From: an uncultured Desulfobacteraceae bacterium
Lineage (GTDB): Bacteria; Desulfobacterota; Desulfobacteria; Desulfobacterales; UBA5852
Direction: 5' to 3'
Assembly: GCA_913060875.1 (NCBI GenBank)
Contig: CAJXSL010000003.1
Location: 211,045-275,044 of the forward strand
DNA length: 64,000 bases
Part shown: piece after piece, positions 21,064 through 30,414 of the stretch
Layout: each line of letters opens with the position of its first letter
How positions within the stretch are numbered: the stretch's first letter is position 1
The notes under the pieces: model-generated
The model's input: the letters and a program-made list of their open reading frames with translations, nothing else
Told to the model about the DNA's origin: nothing
Databases searched by the model: none
Position numbers and translations under genes: made by a program

Positions 21064-21417
21064 ATGAGTGTGTCCAGAGAGGAAGCCGAAGAAAGAAAGC
21101 GGCTGATTTATGATAGTCTTTCAGTCCGCAACCGGCGCTATATCGATCGTATCGGCTACGAGAAGTGGGACCCCTTCGAAGAACCCAAAGATCCCATCGA
21201 AATTCGGCGGGACAGCACCAAACGCACCAGTCAGCAACTTGTCCGTGAATTTCTGCAATCCCGCAGCTTCGAAGACGGTTACAGCAATGCCTATGGGCGG
21301 GGGGTTTTGGACATGTGCATCGGGATCATCAACGATGATGACCGCTATCTGGCCATGCTGGATTTCGCCACCTGGTACAATGAGTTGCTTCAGCGCGAAG
21401 GGAAGCCAAACGATTGA
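21064..21417 (+). CDS. Conserved hypothetical protein, 117 residues
   Basis: A 117-residue, charged, mostly helical soluble protein that I do not recognise (SREEAEERKRLIYDSLS at the start). ATG 21064 is one base after the previous stop, and its TGA overlaps the ATG of the next gene (TGATG), so translation is tightly coupled on both sides. It has no cysteines beyond a single one, no signal peptide and no membrane segment. It may act with the YkgJ-like protein or the methyltransferase, on operon evidence only. Confidence 0.75.
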   Translation: MSVSREEAEERKRLIYDSLSVRNRRYIDRIGYEKWDPFEEPKDPIEIRRDSTKRTSQQLVREFLQSRSFEDGYSNAYGRGVLDMCIGIINDDDRYLAMLDFATWYNELLQREGKPND

Positions 21418-22274
21418 TGCCCGAAGGTAGGGACCAACCCTTTGTCGATGCGGCCGTGTCGTCTGGACGCCTCCACAAAGCCCTGCAGGAGGGGCTGGAG
21501 AACGCCACCTGCCGCCTGACCGCGCATGATCTTGAAGGCCTTGTCGCTCGTCAAAATGGATGGCCCCGGCGTCGTGTGCGCCAGGCTATTCGGGATCTCA
21601 TCGTCCAGGGGGTCCTCGAATACATTTACATTTTCGGACAAACCTATCTGGAACTGTCCTTTCATCATCCCGTGGATGTCAGTCCACGCTTTACAATTGT
21701 CCCGCCGACCACCACTATCGCATCTGACCAAACGGATCGACATTACCTTACCATAGCACCGGGCGCCTCTTTTGGCTGTGGCCGTCATGCGACGACACGT
21801 TTGGCCCTGCATGCCCTTGAGACGGCCTGGGATTGTCTTCAGGGATTCCAATGGAAAACGCCGCCGGCGGTGATTGATATTGGAACCGGTTCGGGAATCC
21901 TGGCCATTGCGGCGGCCTGCCTTGGGGCCGCGCCGGTTGTGGCCTTGGATATTGATACCTGTGCACGTTCGGAAGCGCGCCAGAACATCCACATGAATGC
22001 CAAGGCGGCGGCCATCACTGTATCGGGGCAGTCCCTGGAATCAGTGCATAGAGAATTCAATATGGTGATGGCCAATCTCCGGCTCCCAACCCTAGTCTCC
22101 TATGCCGGTTGGATGCGGGTACACTTGCGCCCTCCGGGGTGTGCGGTGGTCAGTGGATTCCGAAAAGAAGAGTGGATGCGCTTGCAAAAGGTGTTTGAGC
22201 AACAGGGCTTTGATACTCTCGGATACCTGGATAGACAAGGATGGGCGGCGGCTGCTTTTAGTTGTTTGACCTGA
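21417..22274 (+). CDS. PrmA-like (ribosomal protein L11 family) methyltransferase
   Basis: A 285-residue protein with a Rossmann methyltransferase domain. Motif I reads VIDIGTGSGILAIAAA, and the preceding GASFGCGRHATTRLAL matches the PrmA hallmark. The N-terminus (about 70 residues) looks like a winged-helix domain (RRRVRQAIRDLIVQGVLEY) in place of the PrmA substrate-binding domain. The usual NILA after motif IV is changed to MANLRLPTL. It transfers a methyl group from SAM, but the substrate may not be L11. The start is ATG 21417, overlapping the stop of the gene before. Confidence 0.75.
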   Translation: MPEGRDQPFVDAAVSSGRLHKALQEGLENATCRLTAHDLEGLVARQNGWPRRRVRQAIRDLIVQGVLEYIYIFGQTYLELSFHHPVDVSPRFTIVPPTTTIASDQTDRHYLTIAPGASFGCGRHATTRLALHALETAWDCLQGFQWKTPPAVIDIGTGSGILAIAAACLGAAPVVALDIDTCARSEARQNIHMNAKAAAITVSGQSLESVHREFNMVMANLRLPTLVSYAGWMRVHLRPPGCAVVSGFRKEEWMRLQKVFEQQGFDTLGYLDRQGWAAAAFSCLT

Positions 22275-22463
22275 ATCCGGGCGGCGTCGACCGCACGCTC
22301 TATTGGGTGCTTTGCCATGACAGCCCCTCCAGAGGCTTAAATTTCAAAAATGATCAAAACACAATATGTGGTGTGGCTGAACCTATAAAGATCGAATATG
22401 TAGGATTTGACGCGGCCGCTCTCTCAGCCCTTGTGGCACAAGGGTTTGCGAGGGCGTATCATT

Positions 22464-22509
22464 AAAAAATCCCCCGATTCTCTGGTCAACCAGGAAAAGG
22501 AGGATTTTT
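22464..22509. terminator. Probable terminator between convergent genes
   Basis: AAAAAATCC at 22464-22472 faces GGATTTTT at 22502-22509, with an inner stem CTGG-TCAA-CCAG at 22482-22493. T-runs exist on both sides, which fits a bidirectional end for the PrmA-like gene (plus) and the rubredoxin-domain gene (minus). The rest of the 268-bp gap holds no gene I can support. Confidence 0.55.
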
Positions 22510-22542
22510 AGGGCAGGGTGCACTCGATTGGTCAGCGATCTT

Positions 22543-23520
22543 TTATTGAGGGGGTCGAAAGACCAGCTTACCTCCCAGCCATCCGGCCACCCCGGCCACG
22601 ATCAGCATGATGACATGCAGCAGAAGATAAAAGGCCCCGGGGTTGCGGGCTGATTCGGGGGAGAACAATCCCCAAAAGAAAAGGATAAAAGCCAGCCCGG
22701 ACACAATGGCGCCGCAGATGATTTTCCACCTGAACAGGTCGGTCATGTTGCCCCCGAATTTATACTGCCAATGCAAGTATCCGGTGAGCAGGACGACGGG
22801 CATGGAAAGCAGAATAAACCCCATATTGTACACGCTGGCCTGCCCGACCATGGGCCAGTCAAAAAGGGCGGCTAGGAACACCATGCCGACGGCAACAGGC
22901 AGCACGCCGTTGGGGATGTGCACGGCAATGGGATGGGCGTGATATTCGATGGCCAGATCGATCCAGCGGCGATAGCGCTCTAAGGAGGATGGCGGCGATG
23001 AACCCTCATCCTGTGAAACGGATGCCGCAGTGGGTTCGGCGTCACCTGCTTCTTTGGCGATGGAATCGGAAGGCTCATCCAGAAGGACAAACTTCGACCG
23101 GTCGGCTCCGCAGACCGGACAAATATCAGGGGGCTCCGGACCCGTGTGGATATAGCCGCAGATCGTGCATTGCCAGCGCGCATCCTCAGGGGGGCTGACT
23201 TCCGTATCGTCCGCAGGCATTGTTGGCGCCGGTATCGAAGAGGTCTGAACAGCGGCAAAAAGAGATTGTTCGGCGCCACAGACCGGGCATTTTTCCGGCG
23301 CCTGGGCACCTTCGCGGGCTGCACCGCAAACGGTACATTGCCATTTTGGGGCAATTTCGACCGGTGCTTCGGATTGATCCGCGGGCGGAGGAGCGTCCTC
23401 GCCATTCGGTGCTTCGAGCGAGACGAACCTGCTTCGGTCGGCGCCACAGACCGGACATTGCTCAGGAGGCTCTGCGCCTTCGTGAATATACCCGCAAACC
23501 TTGCATTGCCACTTCGCCAT
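22543..23520 (-). CDS. Membrane protein with three tandem rubredoxin-like domains
   Basis: A 325-residue protein. Three similar rubredoxin-like knuckle domains, each with W-Q-C-x2-CG ... CPVCGA, lie at about residues 3-33, 60-90 and 115-145, separated by Pro/Glu-rich linkers. They resemble the C-terminal domain of rubrerythrin. The last 150 residues contain four hydrophobic helices (PNGVLPVAVGMVFLAALF, YNMGFILLSMPVVLLTGYLHW, IICGAIVSGLAFILFFWGLF and LLHVIMLIVAGVAGWLGG) of the DUF2231 type. The iron sites suggest one-electron transfer to or at the membrane. The ATG at 23520 is preceded by GGAGGAGA. It follows the decarboxylase beta subunit gene and may be in the same operon. Confidence 0.8.
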   Translation of the reverse strand: MAKWQCKVCGYIHEGAEPPEQCPVCGADRSRFVSLEAPNGEDAPPPADQSEAPVEIAPKWQCTVCGAAREGAQAPEKCPVCGAEQSLFAAVQTSSIPAPTMPADDTEVSPPEDARWQCTICGYIHTGPEPPDICPVCGADRSKFVLLDEPSDSIAKEAGDAEPTAASVSQDEGSSPPSSLERYRRWIDLAIEYHAHPIAVHIPNGVLPVAVGMVFLAALFDWPMVGQASVYNMGFILLSMPVVLLTGYLHWQYKFGGNMTDLFRWKIICGAIVSGLAFILFFWGLFSPESARNPGAFYLLLHVIMLIVAGVAGWLGGKLVFRPPQ

Positions 23521-23545
23521 CACATCTCCTCCAGGGCCGGCGCTA

Positions 23546-24685
23546 TCAGCCCATCATATTAAATGACCAAAGCACCCCGGCCGCAATCGCGGAGCCGATC
23601 ACCCCGGATGAATTGCACGCCATGGCGTGCATCAGCAAATAGTTGGTCGGGTCTTCATGCTGCCCCATCAAGTGCACCTCGCGCGCTGAGCCGGGAACAG
23701 CGGAAACCCCGGCCGCTCCGAGAAGGGGATTGATTTTTTTCTTCAGGAAAAGATTCATGATTTTGCCAAAGATAAGGCCGGAGGCCGTGGCGAGAGAAAA
23801 GGCAACGGCACCCAAAGCGAAAATCAACAAGGATTTCGGGGTGAGGAAAACATCGGCCTGGGTGCTCATGCCGACACAGAAACCGAGAAAAATGGTGGCT
23901 GTATCGATAATGGCGCTACGCGCGGTACTGGCCAGGCGATCCACCACGCCGCACTCTTTCATCAGATTGCCGAAGAATAACATGCCCAGAAGCGGCAGGG
24001 CCGTCGGCGCAAGCAGGCAGCAGAGCAGGACCCCCAAGATCGGAAAAATCAGGCGCTCGGTGCGGGACACCTCTCGGGGTTCTTCCATGCGAATCAAGCG
24101 CTCTTCGCGAGTGGTCAGCAACCGCATAATTGGCGGCTGAATGACCGGAATCAGCGCCATGTAGGAGTAGGCGGCAATGGCGATCGGACCGATCAGGTGC
24201 GGGGCCAACTTGGCGGTCAGAAAAATGGAAGTCGGGCCGTCGGCACCGCCGATAATCGCTATGGAAGCCGCCTCTTTGGGCAGAAAGCCCAGAAAAAGGG
24301 CGCCGACCAGGGTGAAGAAAACCCCCATTTGGGCAGCAGCCCCCAACAGCATCAACTTGGGTTGGGCCAGCAGGGATGAAAAGTCAGTCATGGCGCCCAG
24401 GCCCAAAAAGACGATCGAAGGATACAAGCCGGTGGTCACGCCGAAGTAAAGATAGTGAAAAACACTGTTGTCCTCGTAGATTCCAAGGCCAAAACCTTTA
24501 AAAAACGGTATGTTACCAACCACTATGCCGAACGCGATGGGTACCAGCAAAAGCGGTTCGTATTGCTTGGCGATCCCCAGGTAGAGAAAAACACACCCCA
24601 CAGCAATCATAATCAGGTAGCGAATGTCCTGGGAAATAAAAAAATAGCCGGTATTGGTGAGAAACGACATGAGCAGATCAAACAT
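23546..24685 (-). CDS. Sodium-translocating decarboxylase beta subunit
   Basis: A 379-residue, highly hydrophobic integral membrane protein of the OadB/GcdB/MmdB family, which couples decarboxylation of carboxybiotin to sodium export. IIGGADGPTSIFL (the conserved GADGP segment) and the C-terminal LLGAAGVSAVPGSAREVHLMG match the family. About ten transmembrane segments are seen. It follows the gamma subunit by 32 bp on the minus strand. The alpha (carboxyltransferase) and biotin-carrier subunits are not adjacent, so its substrate (oxaloacetate, methylmalonyl-CoA or glutaconyl-CoA) cannot be told. Confidence 0.93.
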   Translation of the reverse strand: MFDLLMSFLTNTGYFFISQDIRYLIMIAVGCVFLYLGIAKQYEPLLLVPIAFGIVVGNIPFFKGFGLGIYEDNSVFHYLYFGVTTGLYPSIVFLGLGAMTDFSSLLAQPKLMLLGAAAQMGVFFTLVGALFLGFLPKEAASIAIIGGADGPTSIFLTAKLAPHLIGPIAIAAYSYMALIPVIQPPIMRLLTTREERLIRMEEPREVSRTERLIFPILGVLLCCLLAPTALPLLGMLFFGNLMKECGVVDRLASTARSAIIDTATIFLGFCVGMSTQADVFLTPKSLLIFALGAVAFSLATASGLIFGKIMNLFLKKKINPLLGAAGVSAVPGSAREVHLMGQHEDPTNYLLMHAMACNSSGVIGSAIAAGVLWSFNMMG

Positions 24686-24717
24686 AACAAGCCTCTTTCA
24701 GGATTTTGTTCGGCAGG

Positions 24718-25140
24718 TTATTGATTCCAACTGAAAAAGCCGTCGCCTTGGGGGATGAGGATATGGGCATCCCGCAAGCATTTAATGGTAAAGTGCGGAT
24801 GGGGCAAATCGAATTGAGCGGCGCGTTGGTAGAGTTCCCTGAGCTCAAAGGTCGTGCCCAATTGGGCCACGATGGGGCGGTAAAGGTCAGCCACCTGGTT
24901 GATATCGGCCGGGCACTGGTCGGGCACCTCCAGGGTAAGTCCGCTCACGGTGGTTGCGGTTCCGGCGGGCGCCGTGGCAGGTTCGGGTTCCGCCTTTTGG
25001 CCCCGTTTTTCCCAGAAGTCAACCAGCTTATGAATCTGGGAAATTGCGATCGAAAGGATCACCAAACCGGTCATGACGATGGAAGCCCCGAGCAGCGCTT
25101 GGGACCAACCGTTGTTCAAGGCGATGTTATCCAAACCCAT
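24718..25140 (-). CDS. Decarboxylase gamma subunit-like protein with C-terminal extension
   Basis: A 140-residue protein with an OadG-like N-terminal transmembrane helix (GASIVMTGLVILSIAISQIHKLVDFW), and a Glu/Pro/Ala-rich linker. OadG proteins anchor the complex in the membrane and may bind zinc. Unlike the usual short OadG, the C-terminal 65 residues (LYRPIVAQLGTTFELRELY...HPHFTIKCLRDAHIL) form a separate folded-looking unit that reads like a small helical domain. It is the first gene of the minus-strand operon gamma-beta-rubredoxin protein. Confidence 0.75.
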   Translation of the reverse strand: MGLDNIALNNGWSQALLGASIVMTGLVILSIAISQIHKLVDFWEKRGQKAEPEPATAPAGTATTVSGLTLEVPDQCPADINQVADLYRPIVAQLGTTFELRELYQRAAQFDLPHPHFTIKCLRDAHILIPQGDGFFSWNQ

Positions 25141-25292
25141 CAGAAAATCCTCCCAGGAAAGTCATGGCAGAATCCTGCCGCAGCTTGTGGGTGGAGGCAA
25201 GCGAAAGGTCAGGATTTTGCCGATTTTGGTGCAGGACAAAAGCGAACTTAGTTCATAGATAGGAAAGAATGTCAATAAAATAGTGAATGGGA

Positions 25293-26810
25293 TTAAGCGT
25301 CTGGTATAGCACTCCGTGCGGTTTCGGTCACACCGGCCATCATCAAACCGATGGCGTCGATTTTGGCCCGGTCGTCAGCGTCAAATGTATCGACAATGCG
25401 GCCGTCGAACATCACCGCCAGTCGGTCGGAAAGGGAAAGCGCTTCGGCCAGATCGCCGGTCACCAGCAAGATTCCGGCGCGGGAGCGGGCTTTGAGCAGG
25501 ACTCCCCATACATCCTCGGTTGCGGCAATGTCGAGACCCTGGGTGGGTTGCTCGGCGACGATCAAGCGTGGCCGTCGGAAAAATTCTCTGGCCAGGACCA
25601 TTTTCTGAAGATTACCGCCGGATAGCTGGCGGGCTTGGGACAGGGGATCGGGGGGGTGAATATCGAAGGTCTGGATCAGTTCCCGAAGGCGCTTCTCGGC
25701 CGCCGGACGTTGCAGCCAGGGACCCCGGCTAAAGCCCTGACGGGTGGTCAATAAAAAATTTTCCGTCAGGGAAAGATTGCGGCAGGTGGCCAGACCCTGA
25801 CGGTCTTCCGGTACGTAGGAAAGGTTGCCGTCCCAGCGGCGTTTCCGAAAGAATCGGGACCAGTTTTGACCCATCAGGCGTACGTGGCCGGTGCCGGGTG
25901 CCCGCAGGCCGCAGATGGTTTCCACCAGGGGTTTCTGCCCGTTGCCGGCCACGCCCACCAATCCAAGGATTTCGCCCTGGCGAACGGTGAGGTTCACATC
26001 TTTCAGGGGGGCGTCATTCAGACCCCTAACCCTTAAAACGGTCTGGCGCGTTTCCACCGGCTCGCGATCGACCTGGAGAATCACTTCGCGCCCGACCATC
26101 AACCGGGCCAGCGCTTCTTTGGTCTGAACCCTGTCGGCGGTCATGTCAGCCACGACTTCCCCTTTGCGAAGAACAGCGATTTCATCGGAAAGATCCAGGA
26201 CTTCGTCTAGCTTGTGGCTGATAAAGACGATGGCTTTGTCCTGGCGGGCCATTTCACGCAGGGCCTCGAAAAGTTGTTTGGATTCCTGGGGGGTCAAAAC
26301 AGCGGTGGGCTCGTCAAAAATCAGAACGCGGTTGCGGCGAAATAGCAGTTTCAGGATTTCGACCCGTTGTTTTTCTCCCATGGATAAATCGGCAATACGG
26401 GCGCGCGGATCGATCTCCAGGCGGACTTGCCGGGCCAACGCCTCAACCTGACGCTCCATGGCATCCTGTTGGAGCAAGATGCCCCCGGGGTGGCCCAGAA
26501 AAATGTTCTCGGCCACGGTCATGGCGTCCACCAGCATGAAATGCTGATAAACCATGCCAATGCCTTCCGAAATTGCGTCCCGGGCCGAACTAAAATGGCG
26601 GGGTCGGCCTTCGATCAAAATCCGGCCGCCATCCGGGCGCAACCGCCCGGCCAGCATGCCCATGAGGGTGCTTTTGCCGGCCCCGTTTTCACCCAACAAG
26701 GATTTGATCCGGCCGGCGCGAATATCCAAAGTGATGTCACGATTGGCGTAGAGAGGCCCAAATTTTTTGGTGAGGCCCTCCAGCCGGATGAGCGGATGGT
26801 CGTGGCTCAC
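25293..26810 (-). CDS. BMP-type ABC transporter ATP-binding protein (two nucleotide-binding domains)
   Basis: A 505-residue duplicated ATPase of the nucleoside/simple-sugar importer class (NupO/YufO-like). The first domain has Walker [10 protein letters not shown], signature [13 protein letters not shown] and Walker [13 protein letters not shown]. The second has a degenerate Walker A (GVAGNGQK) and [15 protein letters not shown] with EQPTQGLD, which is usual for this class. The start is a GTG at 26810 overlapping the gpt stop by 4 bp; a long in-frame extension up to 27110 overlaps gpt and is rejected. It powers the permeases encoded just upstream. Confidence 0.92.
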   Translation of the reverse strand: MSHDHPLIRLEGLTKKFGPLYANRDITLDIRAGRIKSLLGENGAGKSTLMGMLAGRLRPDGGRILIEGRPRHFSSARDAISEGIGMVYQHFMLVDAMTVAENIFLGHPGGILLQQDAMERQVEALARQVRLEIDPRARIADLSMGEKQRVEILKLLFRRNRVLIFDEPTAVLTPQESKQLFEALREMARQDKAIVFISHKLDEVLDLSDEIAVLRKGEVVADMTADRVQTKEALARLMVGREVILQVDREPVETRQTVLRVRGLNDAPLKDVNLTVRQGEILGLVGVAGNGQKPLVETICGLRAPGTGHVRLMGQNWSRFFRKRRWDGNLSYVPEDRQGLATCRNLSLTENFLLTTRQGFSRGPWLQRPAAEKRLRELIQTFDIHPPDPLSQARQLSGGNLQKMVLAREFFRRPRLIVAEQPTQGLDIAATEDVWGVLLKARSRAGILLVTGDLAEALSLSDRLAVMFDGRIVDTFDADDRAKIDAIGLMMAGVTETARSAIPDA

Positions 26811-27298
26811 ACGCGCTCCTGGGTTTGTCCGATAATGGGTTGGACAAACTGGGATTCGGAATCCCAGGGAAAAAGAATCCAAGTGTCCTGGCTCACCTCG
26901 GTCACAAATGTGTCCACCAGCGGTCGCCCGGCGGGCTTGGCGTAAATGGTGGCAAAGTGGGCCTGGGGCAGCATCTTGCGGACGACCTCGGCGGTGCGGC
27001 CGGTGTCCACCAGGTCGTCGATAATCAGCCAGCCACGGCCGTCGTGATCGATGGCCTTGAGCACCTCGACGTCCCCCTTCTGATCTTTCCAGGCATAACT
27101 GGAAACACACACGGTATCCACCAGGCGGATGTCGAGTTCTCGGGCAATGATGGCCGCGGGAACCAGCCCCCCTCGGGTAATGGCAATAATGCCCTGATAA
27201 AAATCATGATCCAACAGACGCCAGGCTAGCGCTTTGGCATCCCGATGAAGCTGATCCCAGGAAATCGGATAAGTTTTTCGGTAGCGGGCCGAAGTCAT
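26807..27298 (-). CDS. gpt: Xanthine-guanine phosphoribosyltransferase
   Basis: A 163-residue type I phosphoribosyltransferase that converts xanthine/guanine and PRPP to nucleotides. It aligns end to end with E. coli Gpt: [31 protein letters not shown], the PRPP loop [16 protein letters not shown], and [10 protein letters not shown]. It sits between the second permease and the ATPase gene of the BMP-type importer and overlaps the ATPase start by 4 bp. This placement ties purine salvage to uptake of a purine nucleoside or base. Confidence 0.93.
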   Translation of the reverse strand: MTSARYRKTYPISWDQLHRDAKALAWRLLDHDFYQGIIAITRGGLVPAAIIARELDIRLVDTVCVSSYAWKDQKGDVEVLKAIDHDGRGWLIIDDLVDTGRTAEVVRKMLPQAHFATIYAKPAGRPLVDTFVTEVSQDTWILFPWDSESQFVQPIIGQTQERV

Positions 27299-27315
27299 AA
27301 CGAAAACTCCTGATA

Positions 27316-28236
27316 TTAGTCGTTAGGTTCGAAGTTGACACCCAGGGCTGCCGGAGCGTCGGTTTGTCGGCTTTTCCAGGAGGAAAACACCAGAACGAGC
27401 ACGGTAAGGAAATAGGGCAGCATGAGCAAAAGCGAAGAGGGCAAATGGGTGCCTACGGCCTGAAGGCGCAATTGAAAGGCCATGACACCTCCGAAAAGAT
27501 AAGCGCCTAACAGCGCGCGTCCGGGGCGCCAGAAAGCGAAGATGACCAGAGCCACGGCAATCCATCCCCGCCCGCCGGTGAGATTGCTGGTCCACAAATG
27601 GGTGTACGCCAGGGACAGATAAGCCCCGCCAAAACCCGCCAGACAACCGCCTCCCAGAATGCCGATCCAGCGATAACGCAGCACGTTGATACCCGCAGCG
27701 GCGGCCGCTTCCGGATGTTCGCCGACCGCCCGCAGATTCAACCCCCAACGGCACTTTTCCAGAAAGAACCAAACCAACGGAACCATTATAATGGCCGTGT
27801 AGACCAGGATATCCTGCTGAAACACAATAGGGCCGAGAACCGGTATGCCGTGAACCAGGGGCAGCGCCAGTTTGTCGAAACCCGGTGCGGTTTGTCCAAT
27901 GAGCGGGGTCCCGAGGTAGTCCGCCAGTCCCAGCCCAAAAATCGTCAACGCCAGTCCGGAAACCACTTGATTGCCGAGAAACCACAGACACACAAGGGCG
28001 TGTATCCCACCCACAACGGCACCCACCAGGCCCGCCATGAGAAAAGCGAGGGCGGGGTGGCCCGTAACCTGGGCCGTTACAAACGCAGCCAGGGCACCGG
28101 TAATCATCATGCCTTCCACGCCGAGATTGAGAACGCCGGCTTTCTCGGTCAGTATCTCACCGAGCGTGGCATAGAGGATCGGGGTGCCGGACTGGATGGC
28201 GGCCGCCAGCAGAGGTATTATCAGCTCGGCGTTCAT
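27316..28236 (-). CDS. BMP-type ABC transporter permease 2
   Basis: A 306-residue membrane protein of the branched-chain/BMP permease superfamily (NupQ/YufQ-like). It starts [44 protein letters not shown], the conserved opening of this family, and has about nine hydrophobic segments. It forms the channel with the upstream permease. Its start overlaps the previous stop by 4 bp, and gpt follows after 17 bp. Confidence 0.92.
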   Translation of the reverse strand: MNAELIIPLLAAAIQSGTPILYATLGEILTEKAGVLNLGVEGMMITGALAAFVTAQVTGHPALAFLMAGLVGAVVGGIHALVCLWFLGNQVVSGLALTIFGLGLADYLGTPLIGQTAPGFDKLALPLVHGIPVLGPIVFQQDILVYTAIIMVPLVWFFLEKCRWGLNLRAVGEHPEAAAAAGINVLRYRWIGILGGGCLAGFGGAYLSLAYTHLWTSNLTGGRGWIAVALVIFAFWRPGRALLGAYLFGGVMAFQLRLQAVGTHLPSSLLLMLPYFLTVLVLVFSSWKSRQTDAPAALGVNFEPND

Positions 28237-29297
28237 GATCTTCTCCTCAGGCGGAACCCGAATTCATTGAAATAGCTGCCAGCCAGAACAGTCAACAGGA
28301 TCATACCTTCCATGATGCCGCCAAAGGCGGCCGGCACCTGAAGCTCGAGCTGCAAATTTTCAATGCCAACTCGCAGGGCTGCAAGTAGAAAAGAGGCGAT
28401 CCCGATGGTCAAAGGGTTCAACCGTGCCAGCCAGGCCACGACGATGGCGGTATAGCCATAACCCACCATGATACTGGGTTGCAGGCGGTTGATGGTGGCG
28501 GAGGCCTCTATGAATCCTGCCCAGCCGGCCAGCGCCCCGCTGGTAATCATGACAAAGCAGACCAGTTTTTCATAGGGCAACCCGGCATAGCGGGTGGCGT
28601 TGAGGTTTTCGCCCGCAACCTTCAGTTCGAACCCCTTGCGGGTAAACCGAAAGAAAACCCACATGACCATGCCGCAAATCAGGCAAAGACCCAACCCCCA
28701 GTTGATTTCGGTGCCTGTTATTTTGGGCACGATAGCGGTTGCCGAAAATGTTTTGGTCATGGGAAAGCCGAAACTGCCGGGGTCTTTCCAGCGGCCATAC
28801 ACAAGGTAGTCCAAAAGGAGAATGGCGATATAGTTGAGCATGAGGGTGACAATGATTTCATTGGCCCGCATGCGCAGTTTCAATAGGGCCGGAACCAGGC
28901 CCCACAAACCGCCGGCAACAAAGGCCATAACAGCCATCAGCGGCAGAAGCAGATAGGCGGGTTGATCCGGAAACGTCAGGGCGGCCCAGGTGGCTCCGAT
29001 GGCCCCCAGGGCGAATTGCCCCTCGGCCCCGATATTCCAGATTTGAAGACGGAAGGCAATGGCGACGCCTAATGAGCACAGGAAGATGGGAATGGCCTTG
29101 ATCAGGCAGTCTTCGATGGACCAGCGGGATCCGAGAGCACCGCGAAACAGGAGTTCGATGCCCTGGAGGGCCGGCTTGCCCTGAAGTTTGAGCAGGATGG
29201 CGCTGACAGCCAGGGACAGCAGCACGGCCGCCAAAAAGACAAGACAGGAGCTCCACGGATGAGGCTCCTGTCTTTTATAGGCAGTTAGATTCAACAT
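28233..29297 (-). CDS. BMP-type ABC transporter permease 1
   Basis: A 354-residue membrane protein similar to NupP/YufP permeases. It has an N-terminal helix, IWNIGAEGQFALGAIGATW (the conserved NIGAEGQ segment), ALLKLRMRANEIIVTLMLNYIA, and about nine further hydrophobic stretches. It lies 55 bp after the substrate-binding protein gene, separated from it by a GC-rich hairpin. It overlaps permease 2 by 4 bp. Confidence 0.92.
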   Translation of the reverse strand: MLNLTAYKRQEPHPWSSCLVFLAAVLLSLAVSAILLKLQGKPALQGIELLFRGALGSRWSIEDCLIKAIPIFLCSLGVAIAFRLQIWNIGAEGQFALGAIGATWAALTFPDQPAYLLLPLMAVMAFVAGGLWGLVPALLKLRMRANEIIVTLMLNYIAILLLDYLVYGRWKDPGSFGFPMTKTFSATAIVPKITGTEINWGLGLCLICGMVMWVFFRFTRKGFELKVAGENLNATRYAGLPYEKLVCFVMITSGALAGWAGFIEASATINRLQPSIMVGYGYTAIVVAWLARLNPLTIGIASFLLAALRVGIENLQLELQVPAAFGGIMEGMILLTVLAGSYFNEFGFRLRRRS

Positions 29298-29316
29298 GAA
29301 TTACCACGTCGTGCCG

Positions 29317-29342
29317 GCGGCCGCTGGCAGGGCTGCGGCCGC
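29317..29342 (-). other. Intercistronic GC hairpin after the BMP binding-protein gene
   Basis: Two copies of the self-complementary octamer GCGGCCGC, at 29317-29324 and 29335-29342, can fold into an 8-bp stem with a 10-nt loop. It lies between the binding-protein stop and the first permease start. Such stems often protect the upstream mRNA or partly stop transcription, so more binding protein is made than permease. Confidence 0.55.
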
Positions 29343-29352
29343 AACCCAAGGC

Positions 29353-30414
29353 CTATTCGGTGGTGCCGATGACACCCTGGATAAAATAGTCCATTCCCAG
29401 CAAGGCGCCGTCGTCGGCCGTTTGCCCGGCAGGAACGCGTTCTTTGCCGGCCTGGTCCTTGATCGGACCCACAAAGATTTTAGCCTGGCCGGACGTTATG
29501 GCTTCTTTCTTGGCCAGAACGGCTTTTTGAACATCCGCGGGCACCATGTCGCTCATGGGGCTCAGGTCCACGATGCCGTGTTCCATACCGAACCAGACCG
29601 CTTCCGGTTTGAAAGTGCCCGCACGGACCGCATCCACCACTTCTTTGTAATACGGTCCCCAGTTCCAGACGGGGGCGCACAGGTGGGATTTCGGTGCAAA
29701 GGACGACATATCGGAGTTGTAGCCGATGGAATAAACGCCTTTTTCCTGGGCCGCTTCCTGGGGTCCGGGGGAGTCCTGATGCTGGGCGATGACGTCGGCC
29801 CCGACATCCAGCAGGCTCTTGGCCGCTTCCTTTTCCGTGGCCGGGTCATACCAGGTTTTGGTCCAGACCACCCGCACCTGCACGTCGGGGTTCACCGCCT
29901 GGGCGCCCAGGGTAAAGGCATTGATGCCGCGGATGACTTCGGGGATGGGAAAGGCGGCCGCGTAGCCCAGAATATTGGATTTGGTCATGGACCCGGCGAC
30001 CATTCCGGAAAGATAACGGGCTTGGTACATGCGCCCGAAGTAGTTGCCCATGTTGTCAGCGGTTTTGTAGCCGGAGCAATGCATGAAGGTGGTTTTAGGG
30101 AACTTCTTGGCGACCTTCAGCATGGGGTCCATATAGCCGAAGCTGGTGGCGAAGATCAGATCGTAGTTCTTACGGGCCATGTTGAGCATGACACGCTCGG
30201 AGTCGGGTCCCTCGGGCACGGCCTCCACATAAGACGTGGTCACGCCGTCCAGCTTGTCAATGTACAAACGGCCCTGATCATGGGCGTAGGACCAACCCGC
30301 ATCGCCGATGGGCGATACGTACACGAAGCCTACTTGCAAGTCTTTGGCCATTGTCGGCGCGGCGCTCAGCACCAGCAACAGGCAACATAGAACCCCTACG
30401 ATTCTCCGGCTCAT
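29353..30414 (-). CDS. BMP family ABC transporter substrate-binding protein
   Basis: A 353-residue exported protein of the BmpA/PnrA family, which binds nucleosides in the known members. The signal peptide (MSRRIVGVLCCLLLVLSAAPTMA) is followed by KDLQVGFVYVSPIGDAGWSYAHDQG, the family start. FGYMDPMLKVAKKFPKTTFMHCSGY and the TDDGALLGMDYF end also fit. The ATG at 30414 has an AGGAGG ribosome-binding site; longer in-frame extensions enter the HNH gene. It heads the five-gene operon. Twin cysteines in the signal leave open a lipoprotein, but no clear lipobox is seen. Confidence 0.92.
   Translation of the reverse strand: MSRRIVGVLCCLLLVLSAAPTMAKDLQVGFVYVSPIGDAGWSYAHDQGRLYIDKLDGVTTSYVEAVPEGPDSERVMLNMARKNYDLIFATSFGYMDPMLKVAKKFPKTTFMHCSGYKTADNMGNYFGRMYQARYLSGMVAGSMTKSNILGYAAAFPIPEVIRGINAFTLGAQAVNPDVQVRVVWTKTWYDPATEKEAAKSLLDVGADVIAQHQDSPGPQEAAQEKGVYSIGYNSDMSSFAPKSHLCAPVWNWGPYYKEVVDAVRAGTFKPEAVWFGMEHGIVDLSPMSDMVPADVQKAVLAKKEAITSGQAKIFVGPIKDQAGKERVPAGQTADDGALLGMDYFIQGVIGTTE

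Noticed and set aside
22262-22465. 67-codon frame after the PrmA-like gene
   Set aside because: No ribosome-binding site, no similarity, and it overlaps the end of the upstream gene.
25293-27110. 605-residue version of the ABC ATPase
   Set aside because: The extra N-terminal 100 residues overlap gpt in another frame; the family start fits the GTG at 26810.
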